Shown one piece after another: positions 43,017-54,488 of a DNA stretch of 64,000 nucleotides. The DNA is from Mikania micrantha (lineage: Eukaryota > Streptophyta > Magnoliopsida > Asterales > Asteraceae): contig CM018685.1 of assembly GCA_009363875.1 (NCBI GenBank), positions 53,455,087-53,519,086 on the forward strand, given 5' to 3'. The notes under the pieces were generated by a model. It did not search any database, was not told where the DNA came from, and was given only the letters and a program-made list of their open reading frames with translations. The position numbers were made by a program, and so were the translations under genes. Every line of letters starts with the position of its first letter. The stretch's first letter is position 1.

Positions 43017-46000
43017 TTTTGTGATCAACCCTAAGTGAAGGTTACACATCACGAACATGCTTGGAATACCCTTATTTGGCGCACTCCTCGGTGAGACCGT
43101 TTCATTTTCTTTGAAGTTTTTGTTCTTGTTTGTGAATAAGTTTGAATCTGTGGTATTTAATATTAGTTAAGTTGCACAGCAAAATAATTTGGCTATCAAC
43201 TCCATGGTTAAGACTTGTCTAATCACCCATGAGTGTTGACGAATCTGACACCAGCTAGGCGTTTTTTACTAGTTGAAAATTATTTTGTTGTAGTTTTATA
43301 TAGCTTGCTATATTGTGTTGTAATAATTAATTGGGCTTGCTATACTTGGTAATTGCTATTTACTTATGCAAATTGTGTTTGTGACTGCTATGTGTTGTTT
43401 GTTTTGTCAAATTAAATAATAGGGATAATACAACCAAAGTTCAAGAAAGTTAAATGAAAAGGTTTTAATTTTTTTTTTTCCCTTTCTTGTCGCTATTTTA
43501 GAATTCGTGTAACAATCCTTGATAGCATATTGTCTGACTATACATTTAACACAAAACATCCATATATGCACGTTGGTTTGCTCTTGAATATTTTGGTCTT
43601 TGGTTCTGTTCTAACAAATATTCATTATTAACTTTGGGGTTCGATCTGCTGCATTATTTTGCAATCTTTTCTAGCATATGTGGTCGGGTTTATGGACCTT
43701 GATTGGTTATTGATCATGAATTTGTGTGTTGCATTCAACATGCTGTGTAAAATTTGTTGTCTTATTGGATGTTTTATTTTGTTTTTTATTATCCATGTTT
43801 TGCAGGCATTGTTAGATTTTTTCTAATCTACTTGAATTCATTGCTCTCATTTACGTGTGAAATTTTTGATCAAGTATGTTGCACAAATAGACATGATTAA
43901 TCCTTAAATTCACTACTAAAATGGTATGAATACATGTGACCTGATCTTCGATGCTCTTTATGGTTGTGCTTGTGTGCATGTTTCTATTCATCATTTGTAT
44001 ATCTAGTATATAGTTGATAAATAGTCATTTTTCTTGTATGACCTATTGTTTATCAGCTTACTAATTCATTAATTTAGGAATGAGGTGTCATTTGTCTAAA
44101 GATTTCATGAGTGTTAAAAAAATTGAAAAATTAATTTTTTTAATAATTTGTTTTTGGTGGTTATATGGTTCATATGATTATTGCTTGGTGCTCATAAATT
44201 CAGAATAGATTGAGCAGGGGTGATGTTAAATATGATCCAATCTTATTCAAATAAAATCCTTGTTTGCATGATTATGAATCTAAAACCAATTATGTGATCT
44301 ATGTTCTATTAGTTTAATATTGTGACAAATTCTGTATGTTGAGTTCCATTTTTAATCAATATTGCTAGTAGTAATAATCTTAATATTATTACTCAAATCT
44401 TATTTGTAAAAGTATGATTCAATTGTCTTAAATAATGATAAAAATTAATTGTTGCTATGATCATATTTGTTAGGCTTTCATTTTTTAAAGAGTATTCTTG
44501 ATTTTTGTTCATTTTCTCTTGTGTAAGAGATTCTATGGTATTGTATCATTATCTGGTTTTTTCTAGTTTACTCAAAGTATTATTTCTGATTTCTTTATTT
44601 TTTGGAGTAAAAAGAAGTTGATATGTCTAGTGACATATTTTGCATTGTTTCTACAAATTCTCAAGCATGTAATTTTTTTTTTGTTGTTTCTTGAATTTTG
44701 TGTTTTAAGTTTTTCAACTAATGTTCTGGGTATATGACTCTGGTTTACTTGATACGTTTCTACCATAATTTGGTAAAACATATATCTTCTAGAATTGTTT
44801 GATTAGGTTCATCCAGTGGATGGTCTTAATTTTTTCTGAACTGGTGTTTGTTCAGATTCTGTCTTTGCCTTCAAATTTTTATATTATATGAAAATTTGTT
44901 TGGTTGTATTTTGTAGTCTGATATAGCGTGTGCTAGTCTTATTATTATTAGACTTGTCTCTTGAATCATGTGATTCAGTATAATAAGTGAAGTTGTAAAA
45001 GTTTTTGCTTGATTCAAATTAGTCCTTATGTTCTTTACAAGAACTTTTATATGTTCATTATAAAGTTGTAAAAGTTTTTGATCAAGTCAAATTAATCTTT
45101 AAGTTCTTCACAATTCTTGTCATTCAGACATAGTTTTGAATTCTTAAAAAACCGTGTGGTTTTTTTTCTTGTTCTTATCAGATATGTTCCTGATAGTGTT
45201 TTGGAGTCATACGACTCGCTTTGTTTTAATCGGAAATTGTTCTGATTATTTTTTCTTTCTGTATTGTTACAGAAAGTCTGTATTGCATGTCTTCATTTTG
45301 AAAGTTGTGTGACTTTTATTATATAAGACGTGTTTTGGTAATGTTTTGGAATTTGTGACTCTAGGCTTCATCATCATATGGGTCTGTAGTTTGTCACGAT
45401 TCTTGTTTTTAGACATTGTTCTAAGTTCTTAAAAGTCTTGTGGCTTTTGTCTTTGTTATCAGATATGTTTCTGATTGTCTTGTAGAATCATATGATTCTT
45501 TCTTTGTCTTAATCTAATTCTGTAATGATTCTTTCTTATTTTTCAGACATGTATTCTGAAGTCTTATGAATCATATGTTCTGTCAGATTTGTATTTGACA
45601 TTTCTTATACAACCATATTATTCTATTTGTTATAGTGGTAATGGATATAAAGAGTCCATTTGCCGGATTAAAGTCATGTGACTTTCTTTGTCTAATCAGA
45701 ATTATGCATGGTATTTTTTGGCTGACTAATGTTGGCATTGGTTAAACCAGACTGTGTTTTTGGTGTTTCTATCACATATTATGTGATATTTTTTGGAACC
45801 TTATGTTTTTTGTTGTTTACATAATACTATATGGTGATAAATATATATGATATCTTGTGATTCTATGTTTCTTGAGATATTATCTATTCTGTTATAGAAT
45901 CATATTATGTTTAAAACAAATAAGGTGTTTGATTTGTTTTATTTTCAAGGTTGGAAAGTTCTTATTTTGTGTTAACTGATGTTTTTTTATTTTTATGATG

Positions 46001-46639
46001 GAAGCCATGAGCAAATTCAGTATTTGTTAAATGTGGAAGTGTATTGCTTACCTCATTATTTGTTATTGCTTTGTTGTGTCTCATCGAAATCTTGATGAAA
46101 AAGAATTTCTATTTTTGGAAAAATAGCAAATTCTGAATGAAAACTTACATATGAGGTTACAAAGAAAGAGGTTGAATTAACTTGTTTCATATGTTTGACT
46201 GTTATAATTGAGGCCGTGTATTGAAATATATATATTTTTCAATTAAGTGTCAAATAATTTTGTGATAAATTTTTTATTAACGTTGGTGTAATTTTTTGTG
46301 TGTATTTTGCATAATGGGTTGTTTATCAGAGGAGCAGGCTGCCAAAGAAAGGAAACTACTAAAGGATTGAATAGTTTTCTTCGCTGAGATTGTTTACAGA
46401 CTTCTCACTAGACCTTAAATACATTGCATCTTGCATACTCTTATCATTTATGGTTTTCCTGATGAGCTTGTCTAAGAAGCATTTTTTTTGAGTTGTGAGC
46501 ATTCTTAAAGAATGGAAAGCTGCATCAAGTTCAGGTAATCAATTTGCAAATATTCTATCAAAGAGTTTTATCAGTATGACAACATATATATATTGTTTTG
46601 GTTGACAAGGTTAAAACATTTGATATGTTCATATTATAA
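43017..46639 (+). other. Non-coding interior of the LARD-like element
   Basis: T-rich on the sense strand, with no ORF of interest. Between about 44920 and 45720 there are recurring near-palindromes of the form TCATRTGAYT or GTCATGTGAC set in TTTGTC..ATCAGA context (for example 44968, 45212, 45500, 45668), suggesting an old degenerate tandem repeat. Around 46330-46360 a short gene-like stretch (EEQAAKERKLLKD) appears, too short to identify. Confidence 0.6.
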
Positions 46640-46652
46640 AATTGAGGGAGGG
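46640..46652 (+). other. Polypurine tract of the LARD-like element
   Basis: AATTGAGGGAGGG directly precedes the TG of the 3' LTR. Confidence 0.85.
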
Positions 46653-47200
46653 TGTTAAAAATATATTTACAATTTTCAATTTTATAATATTTTGTTTATA
46701 ATGGTTTATTTTCTTATGACATGTGAGTGGTGCTGGATCATCATTGTTGGGCTAGTTGGACTTCTGTTAGACTGGACCGTTTGGGTTGTTGGGCTGCTGC
46801 TTGCTTATCTTCATATTTGCCTGCTTATCTACTGGTAGCTTGAAGAAGCCATCAGAGAGTCATTTTATTTATCTGTTTGGGTTTTCTTTCAAGTCTTCTT
46901 TATCTTTTAGGGTTTTGTTCAGAGAGTTTCAGATCTATAGATCTTGTTACATCTCATTGTATGTAGATCATCTCAGATCATTGTATCTGTTAGAGTAAAG
47001 AATCAGATTGATAGATTCTTGGATCTGAGATGGTTTAGTCTGGTTACGATCTATTGTTAGGTTTTTTTTGTTAGTGTTGATAGATCGAGTTGTATTTGGT
47101 TTGTATCATCTTTTGTTCATACGTTTGTATTGATTTTCTGATTTTATTAATCACAGATTCGTGTGAATCTGTAAGTTGTAAAGTACCGTGTTCTTTGACA
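46653..47200 (+). repeat. 3' LTR of the LARD-like element
   Basis: 548 bp, ending TTCTTTGACA and followed by AAAGT. Confidence 0.94.
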
Positions 47201-47205
47201 AAAGT

Positions 47206-48027
47206 GTTGAGTGTTTGACCGAGTATTATGTTTGAAAATGACATTTCAATAGGAAATCGTGGGATGTCATGGGATGTCAGTTAGTAGTCTGTAAAGGCTA
47301 TTTAGCCTCTTTGTTTTCTTTGTTGAATGAAGTACGCATCTTCCTTTTATTTGAAAAACACATTCTTTCATTTCATTTTCTTCATACAATACATCATCAG
47401 CACAATTTCAAAGAAGTTGTTGTTCTACATTTGGGTCACTTTAATTTCAGAATTAAATATTGAAGTTAGTTTTCATGCATTTGATTCAGAAGTGATTAGG
47501 GCTCTTATATCAAACGTAGATTGTTTGTTGCATTATCGAGTATAATAAATAGGTAATTAAATTGTGGTTAATTTTTAAGTGGGTGTTGATGCATCCTCAG
47601 GTACTTATCAAAACTTTTGATCTAAAGAGCGTGATTTATGGTTTCGGACTTTCGGTGTTGGTGGTATTTGTTATTATTTACACTTTGGCAAATCTTGCGG
47701 CAGATTTACCTTGATTTCATTCTACAATTCTTCATTTTTATTTTACTTTGATTCGTTTAGATTTGTGTTTTCTGCAATCAAACACTATTTCGTTGTGATT
47801 ACTTTTCCTTTTCAAATGTGAATTTTAATATATGATTGCAACGAAGAAACTTTATCTAATAATGATCACTGGTACATAATGATAGGGGTTGGATTCAATC
47901 ATAATCACCATTGTTAAACAGAGGGGATGTTAACATAGTAAGCAATACCAATATGCAAAAATTTTAAATTATCTCATCTACATGCTGATCTTAGTACAAG
48001 TTTTAAGCACCGATTATATTAATCTTA
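47206..48027. other. Spacer, possible old LTR scrap
   Basis: About 47260-47430 (GTCAGTTAGTAGTCTGTAAA, GGCTATTTAGCCTC, then TGAATGAAGTACGCATC) has the look of an LTR promoter/leader region, but no partner or ends were found. The rest is unrecognised. Confidence 0.35.
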
Positions 48028-48774
48028 CTAGGTTATTAACTCGTGTATTACACGAATTTAATATAAAATATTAAGTAGTCAATGATGAAAATTTAACAAT
48101 TATAAAAGGATATTTTGATATAAAACGATTAATTTACGTATTAATAAATATTTTAAGTTTAAAAACTTTAATCACTATATTAATGATATATGATCTTTTA
48201 ATGTGTAACAATTGATATATTTGAAATAACTAACGTTAAAAACTTTAGCTTGTATTATATTAAAAACAAATTTTATATATCATTAATATAAAATATAATT
48301 TTTGTTATTATTAAAGTTGAACGACTCAATTTAAAAACAACATTAAACATAACGGACCAAAAGTGTAACTTTTTCTGTCTTTTTTATTATTTCTGTTTTT
48401 AAATTAATAAAAAAAATCATTTGTTTAAAAAAAATCACATTGTTTAAATACTCCTTTTATAGTATATTTAATTTAGAAAAAAATCATTTTCTAAGATAAC
48501 TTGTTTTTTACATAAATTTTGTTTTTTTTAAATAATATTTCTTACTATAAAAAATTTGATTATAGAAAATTTTGTATTTTATAAAAAAAATTTTAGGATA
48601 AACAATTTATCTAATAAGAGAGAGAATATAGTTTTTTTAATAGGAGAGAGAATTTAGTGGAATGATAAAAATTTGACAAGTGACAATAATGGTATAAAAA
48701 AATGACAAGTGACAATAGTGGTATAAGAATTTGACACGTGACAAAATTTTTACTTTTTTATTATATAGTATAGA
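48028..48774 (-). mobile_element. Complete small non-autonomous Helitron
   Basis: On the minus strand it begins TCTATACTATATAATAA (complement of 48758-48774) and ends with a hairpin (TTCGTG TAATA CACGAG), about ten bases and CTAG (48028-48031). Flanking bases are A and T, the expected target, with no duplication. 747 bp, no Rep/helicase. Near the 5' end three short repeats of TGACAAGTGACAATA.TGGTATAA type occur, the outermost changed to GACACGTGAC (a G-box core). Confidence 0.85.
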
Positions 48775-49181
48775 TATAAATATAGATATAGATGTTTTCT
48801 CTATTTTGCAGCCTCTCATAAGGGTAAAGTTTGTCTTCATCCTTCCCCATACCCTACTGAAGAGTGGAAATATACTGGGTAAGTTTATTTTGTTTTGTTT
48901 TTCCTATTTTGCAGGCGATAATCCCTTTTGGTGATATAGATGAGGTTTGCAATCTCTCTTCTGTTAACTTTTAGTATTTAACATTGAATTTTGCAACGGT
49001 AATGCCTTTTTGCAAATACGAAGGTGTTAGATTTATATTTACAAGTTCGATAAGTTTAGGTAACTAACCTAGCTGTGACTCGTATGAGTGACAGCATGTG
49101 CAACAATCATTAAATCCACTTAATGTTATTAAATAGTAATCACGAGTGATTTTATAATATATATATAATTACCAATATAGA
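48775..49181. other. Spacer with an inverted SINE-like scrap
   Basis: CCCCATACCCTACTGAAGAG then TGGAAATATACTGGG (about 48846-48882) is the inverse complement of the start of the fragment at 6376. The rest is AT-rich. Confidence 0.4.
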
Positions 49182-49958
49182 GTAGGGTTATCGTACAAAG
49201 TGTTACTTTTGTAAAAAGTGTGAGAAACAATCTCGGCCATCGATGTGCTAAGATCTAGGGTTGAGATTTAAAATTGGTTAAAAATTTAATTAAAAGGGCT
49301 TTATGGTTATCAAAAGGGTAAATTAGGGATTTCTTTGTTTTTTGATTTGCTGATATCACTGTTGAACGAAAAAAATGGGATTTAATTTCTAAAATTAAAA
49401 GATTCAATCGGGATGTAACAGATTACGTTTTGATTTTGTAATCGAGATGTGCTATTAACATTTAATCATATTGTTCTGATATGCTATTATGTTAGTTGTA
49501 ATATTGTAATGGTGTTAGTTTGTGCTGATGTGTTAAATGTTAGATTGTAATGGTGTCGTGCTATTATGTGTTATTATGTTTTTTGTAGTATTATGTTATG
49601 TTAATAACCAATCATATTGTCATGATATGTGCTATTATGTTAGATGTAATGTTGAAATGGTGTTAGTATGTGCTGGTATGTTAAATGTTAGATTGTAATG
49701 GTGGAGTGCTATTATGTGCTATTACGAATTCGTTTTTTTTATGATAATACGTGATATTCAATTACATGTTAATTTTTGGAATAGGTTGAATCATTAAACT
49801 AATTACTCACTTTCCTATTTTAATGCAAAATTTAAAAATCAATTAAATACAAAGTGCCTATACTACCATTTTCTATTAATTAATTAAAATGCCACATGTC
49901 AACACTTTATTGGTTCCTACCATTTTACAAAATAATCTATTTGTATCTGAACCTACCC
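49182..49958. mobile_element. Mutator-like MITE related to the 36023 element
   Basis: The left end GTAGGGTTATCGTACAAAGT ... TTTTGTAAAAAGTG and the complement of the right end GTAGGTTCAGATACAAATAG ... TTTTGTAAAATGG are inverted. The subterminal text (AAGTGTGAGAAACAATC, then TTAGATC/AAGATCTAGGG) parallels the 36023 element. I found no clear target duplication. Non-coding. Confidence 0.6.
49450..49735 (+). repeat. Tandem duplication of about 140-160 bp
   Basis: AATCATATTGTTCTGATATG, CTATTATGTTAG, TGTAATGGTGTTAGT, GTTAAATGTTAGATTGTAA, in that order, occurs at about 49466-49570 and again at 49609-49710 with small changes. It lies inside the Mutator-like MITE, as does the minisatellite in its relative. 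Confidence 0.7.
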
Positions 49959-50942
49959 CTACATATACATATATTAAAAATAACTGGCCTTATGAATAGT
50001 GTGTTCTTGGTTTTTTGAGTTTTGACCACCTAAATATTGTATATTTTGACCACATTTTCTTTATTTATATGATAGTCCCTTTGATATTTTATGTTTATCT
50101 CTATTGATATCTTCTGATAAAATCCAACGCCCATGCCATCCACAATGGTTCGTCATTATTTTAGGGTCCTAACACCATCCTCATCTTTTATACACCATAC
50201 TTAGGTAAAATCAATCACATCATACTTACATAACTTTTACTCTTACATATTTTTTAAATACTTTTTAATATTAAAAAAATACAAAATCCGTTGTTATTCA
50301 TACACCAGTGTATTAATATCTCTACCCTTATTTTATCCTTATCCGACTTCCTTCCTATTTGCTTTTTTTTCATTGATTTGTTATTATTTTCCTATTTTCA
50401 TATATTATCAAGATTTAATGTCAAATATCTTCAATTTAAGTAATATAATTTTATTTATTTTATGAACAATTTATCAAGAATTATGAATTTCTTCATATAC
50501 CCGGAATAATTTTTTCTTATGATCAATAATTTTGATGATTCTATAGTTCTTGAATAGGAACTACGTAGATTTGAAAGCAGATGGCTACACTAGGGATTAT
50601 TGGGCTTGCAGCAGCCCTTAATATCATCGCAACTTTTCTTGATTGTTTTTGCTATTTTAAGGTTGTAGCCTTTTAGTGATAGGGTTTATTTCCCTAAATT
50701 GTATTATAAAGGTTTAAGATTAAGCTTTAGAAACATTTGGTACATTTGTAAGCAATTATGTGAATTTGGATTATTGGTTCCTTAATTGGATGGCACTATG
50801 AACACTAAAAATGCCTTAACCCAAGATCATTCATCTTGCTGGATTGGATTCTGCATTCTATTTGCAGATTTACTTGACAGGGTATATGTCACTTTCCTCT
50901 TACTTATTTGGTAAAACCATTTTGAAGTTTTTTTTTTTAAAT
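49959..50942. other. Intergenic, nothing recognised
   Basis: AT-rich. A short stretch at about 50580-50640 (GGCTTGCAGCAGCCCTTAAT) is more balanced but has no usable frame. Confidence 0.5.
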
Positions 50943-51175
50943 CAATTACCAATTTGTTCATTTTGACTCAAAAAAGGACCAAAATGTCCAAATGGTTCTA
51001 TTGGCTTAAACCATGGGCGTCCCGTCCGTAATCGTATCCAACTATGGGTGGCCCGCCCATAACCGCCTATGTTGAAATATATTATTACGGGCGGGACGCC
51101 CATGATTTAAGCCAATATAAACCATTTGGACATTTTGGTTCTTTTTTTGGGTCAAAATTGACAAATTGAGAATTT
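50943..51175. mobile_element. MITE with ~90-bp inverted arms
   Basis: The left arm contains CCAAAATGTCCAAATGGTT, TTGGCTTAAACCATGGGCGT and CCCGTCCGTAAT. The complement of the right arm contains CCAAAATGTCCAAATGGTTT, TTGGCTTAAATCATGGGCGT and CCCGCCCGTAAT. The loop is about 55 bp and GC-rich. No ORF. Confidence 0.75.
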
Positions 51176-52331
51176 ACTCTTTTTTTTTTCATTTTCTCTC
51201 TCTCTCTCTGCTTTTTTTTGGTATTGTGATGTGTTTCAGAGATATGAAGATTAGAGAAAGAAGGTGTGTTTTCGTATTTGTTGAATAACAATTACGCAGA
51301 ATATTTGTGGTGATTTTCTCATGATTGGAACTTTAGGGGATGTTTGATTTTTAAATTTTCTTTAAGGAACTAGAATATGTCAATTGAATTGGAATTTGGT
51401 ATGTGTTTAGTTAATAAAGAAATTATGTTTGGTTTTTAATATTTTATGCTAGTAGATGGCTATTTCAGTAAGTGGATTTTTCATGTTTGTTGAATCAAAT
51501 TAATCAATAAACATTTTTTTTGTTCCTTGGTTTTTAAATTAGATTTTTGTGTTTGTTCATTGAATCAGGGGTTCTCAGACTATGATGAAAGAAGATGAAG
51601 TCGCAAATGTTAATGGAACCCCTCCTTATTTGAGTTCATACATGAAAATCGTATCATCGAGTTGAGCGGAAGTTTTCTTAAATTTTATAAAGCCATTTAA
51701 CATATTGTCTTATGAGAATTGTTTACTGAAAAAGGTTGTTTCCTTACTTTATCATGTTGTAGCTTAGGTATCTTTCTAATGTTAAACAATACATATTTGC
51801 AGGGGTAGAGCTATATATTTCTTGCAAGAACAGATTTTTAATCAATTGTAGGTATGGGTTTAATTTCTTTTTCCCTTGAAGTTTTGGTTGATTATAGGGT
51901 TTAGTTGTTAATCGGTTTCTTATATTTATACACATAACAAACGACCATTCAGAGACGAATTCCGACAACGGTTTCAATGATTTTAGTTAGGTACTGTATT
52001 CCTTTGATATAATTTGTCAATAAGTATCTCCCTAGAAATGATAGAGTAGTGAAACCCTAACTTATTCATGCTTTTATAGGTTAATTGCATGGCCAATTGT
52101 TGTGTTGTAAACTCTATCTTTGACTCAGAAAATAAAAGAGGGTAACAATAGGTCAAACCTGTTTTATAGAATATGATATCCCTAAAGAATGTTGGAAGCT
52201 TACATGTCATTGCTTAATCAGTTGTGTATGACTTCATTAAGATTCATTCTAATTAAGTTGCTTGGATTTGGTTTCTGGTCAATTTAACACGTGGTTGAGG
52301 CATTGTTCATTAATTTTGTGATGGATATTTT
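51176..52331. other. Intergenic, no gene supported
   Basis: Mixed AT-rich sequence with a CT microsatellite (CTCTCTCTCTCTCTG near 51197). Small ORFs on the minus strand at 51744-52210 show no motifs. Confidence 0.5.
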
Positions 52332-52540
52332 CAGGGCCGGCCCTTGCCTAGGGCAAACCAGGCTGCCGCCCCGGGCCCGATTTTTTGAGAGGCCTAAAAT
52401 TTTTAATTTTTTTTTCATATTTTATATAAAAAAGTTAAACTCATTAAGTTCAATTAAGTCTAATATTCAAGCTAAAAGAATCGAGCCCATTAAGTTTATA
52501 TAAGATTATAAAATGTTTTTTATATTATTATGAGTAGCCG
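52332..52540. mobile_element. hAT-type transposon end (CAGGGCCGGCCC)
   Basis: CAGGGCCGGCCCTTGCCTAG is followed by GGGCAAACCAGGC and CCGCCCCGGGCCCGATTTTT, then a T-rich tract. This is a widespread plant hAT terminal sequence. The opposite terminus (GGGCCGGCCCTG) is not seen nearby, so only one end is present. Confidence 0.65.
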
Positions 52541-52543
52541 AGT

Positions 52544-53032
52544 AGGGGTGTCGAAAATACCCTAATCCGACTAACCCAACCCCCACGCAAGCCTGAATAA
52601 GCTTAATAGAGTCAGGTTATTCAAGTCCAAAAAGTTGGTCGAGTTATTCGGGTCAACTTGATTAACCCATACTATTAATAGGGTCGGGTTTCGATTAATA
52701 TTTTTTGTATATATTCATTATTAAATATAAAACATATTTAGCTTTTCACTTAAATATTTTATAACTTTAACTATTTATGATTAGAGCTATTAATCAAATT
52801 ATAGATGGTTCAATACATTTTCTATTAAAGTATATGTTTAGAACATGAGTTATTTGTAGCAATTTAAAATTGGGTCAATATAATAGCAAATAAATATTAA
52901 CCCAGTTAATCCGTCCTTATAAAGAGTGACCTGACTAACACAAATCTTATTAGGGTCGGTTGAGGTTCAATATTTTTGAAAGAAAACCCAACTAACCCAA
53001 AACCCAATTGGGTTGACCCGATCAACACCCTC
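52544..53032. mobile_element. Non-autonomous hAT-like element rich in CGGGTTA/AACCCGA
   Basis: It opens GTAGGGGTGTCGAAAATACC and closes GACCCGATCAACACCCTCA, i.e. inverted [AG]GGGTGT ends. Subterminal regions hold repeated CCGACTAACCCAACCC and AACCCAATTGGGTTGAC-type motifs. AT-rich centre, no ORF. Confidence 0.6.
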
Positions 53033-53480
53033 AAGTCTATGATTTTGCTATGTTTATTACTATAACGTTAATCGTCCTTCAAAAAAAAATTATTGAAGAC
53101 GTGTCATATGATCGCATAAAACAATGCGTAATAAATATTTAGACAAATACGTTCCTACAAACATACAAATATAACTATGAAAGTATTCAACAAATATGTT
53201 TCTACAAATGTATAAAAGAAATACAAAGGAGATAAAAAGGAATGATAAAAACCGTTAACAAGTGGGCCCCGCAAGAAGGGATTGCTCTCATTATCCCAAC
53301 AAACAGATATGAGGGTCCCACTACAATATATATATAGGAGCAAAGGCATGAGAGAGATCTCTCATTCCCTGAAAAAAACCATTACACACACACACAAAAA
53401 GAACCCTGAATCATCTTCCCGAATAAGAAAAAGTATATTGACATTGTTGAGCTAAATAAGGGATGATGACATAAGATCTG
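53033..53480. other. Spacer before the LTR array
   Basis: No gene. A (CA)n microsatellite at about 53384-53395. A direct GAGAGAGATCTCTC palindrome at 53351-53364. ATCTG (53476-53480) directly precedes the first LTR and would be its left target copy. Confidence 0.5.
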
Positions 53481-54056
53481 TGTTGGGTCTAGAAAAGTCA
53501 AGACCAATAGTTAATTTGGATAGATGAAATGTAAACAAGAAGTATTATGTATTTGTTGATTAGGGAGCAACGAGTCACCGCACGAGCCACTAAAGACTCA
53601 AGATTACGAAGACACTTGATGACCAAAAGACCCGAAGACCACAACAAATGACATAGCCTAATTTATGATTTATTATTTATTATCATTTTGTTGTATTTGT
53701 TGTATTTAGGGTTTTAGGTCATGTGACACAACAAATAGAGATTATTATCATTTGTAGAATAACAACACAGACAAGAGAGTGTGTGAGGGTGTGCTTCAAT
53801 GTAATCCTGAGAGAGCTCTCCCCCATGAACTCCATGGATTCTTTATCCATGGAGTTTGAGAGCATGAGAGGGGTAGGTAATGTAATCTTGTTGAATGATT
53901 GAACTACTATTGTTATAAATCATCTGCTTGTTCATCAGTTTACATTACATCTCAGATTCTTGTTTATGTTCTTCACCCATCTTCAAGACTTTTCTCTGAT
54001 CAGAAATGGTTAATCTTCACAATTCGGGTAGGTCCTATTCCGTAACCGTTTTTACA
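53481..54056 (+). repeat. Array LTR 1
   Basis: 576 bp, TGTTGGGTCTAG to TTTTTACA. The TATA box present in the other three LTRs (CTATAAATAGAG) reads CAACAAATAGAG here. It contains the perfect hairpin at 53828-53856. Confidence 0.92.
53828..53856 (+). other. Leader hairpin in LTR 1
   Basis: AACTCCATGGAT, a five-base loop TCTTT, and ATCCATGGAGTT make a perfect 12-bp stem, about 100 nt after the TATA position and so probably in the transcript leader. It is equally perfect in LTR 4 (about 61725-61753) but has a mismatch in each arm in LTRs 2 and 3. Confidence 0.7.
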
Positions 54057-54058
54057 AT

Positions 54059-54071
54059 TGGTATCAGAGCC
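54059..54071 (+). other. Primer binding site, array unit 1
   Basis: TGGTATCAGAGCC two bases after the LTR end. Equivalents are at 56724-56737 and 59335-59348 (with an extra A), and 61955-61967 (perfect). Confidence 0.88.
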
Positions 54072-54488
54072 AAGTTCTCGAGATTATCATTCTAACCATT
54101 GATTCTCTCAAACTTGTGCTCAATACCCTGATTTTGTGAATTTTTGTGAAAGTTCTTTGAAGATGTTCTTGTTCTGGGTTCTGCGTTCTTCAATTTATTT
54201 GGGTTATATTTTTTGTGTTTTGATATGGTAAACACAAGTGGGTTTTGACTCTCCCTAATATATGTCAAAACCCCACCCAAATCTGATCTTTATCGGACGA
54301 GTTATCAAATTTTTTGTTCATTTGATAAAAATGGATGCTGTAAAATTTTAGGGCAGCTGGGTTTGTTTCAAGAAAGAACATAATGATGACGACGACGTTC
54401 TTGAATTTACGGTTTTCAGAAGGTCTTATTTGATTGGTTTTCGGAAGCTTACTATGGATATTCTTTAAAATTATAACCTTCCTATGAC

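Larger units (their letters stand above)
41519..47200 (+). mobile_element. Young non-autonomous LTR retrotransposon (LARD-like) carrying a PABP gene fragment
   Basis: Two 548-bp LTRs (41519-42066 and 46653-47200) differ, by eye, at one base (TTATAACAT / TTATGACAT). They are flanked by the duplicated target AAAGT (41514-41518 and 47201-47205). A tRNA-iMet primer site follows the first, and a purine tract AATTGAGGGAGGG precedes the second. The 4.57-kb interior has no gag, protease, integrase, RT or RNase H. Near its 5' end lies a decayed poly(A)-binding-protein fragment. With LTRs this similar the insertion must be very recent, so the element was mobilised by another element's proteins. Confidence 0.94.
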
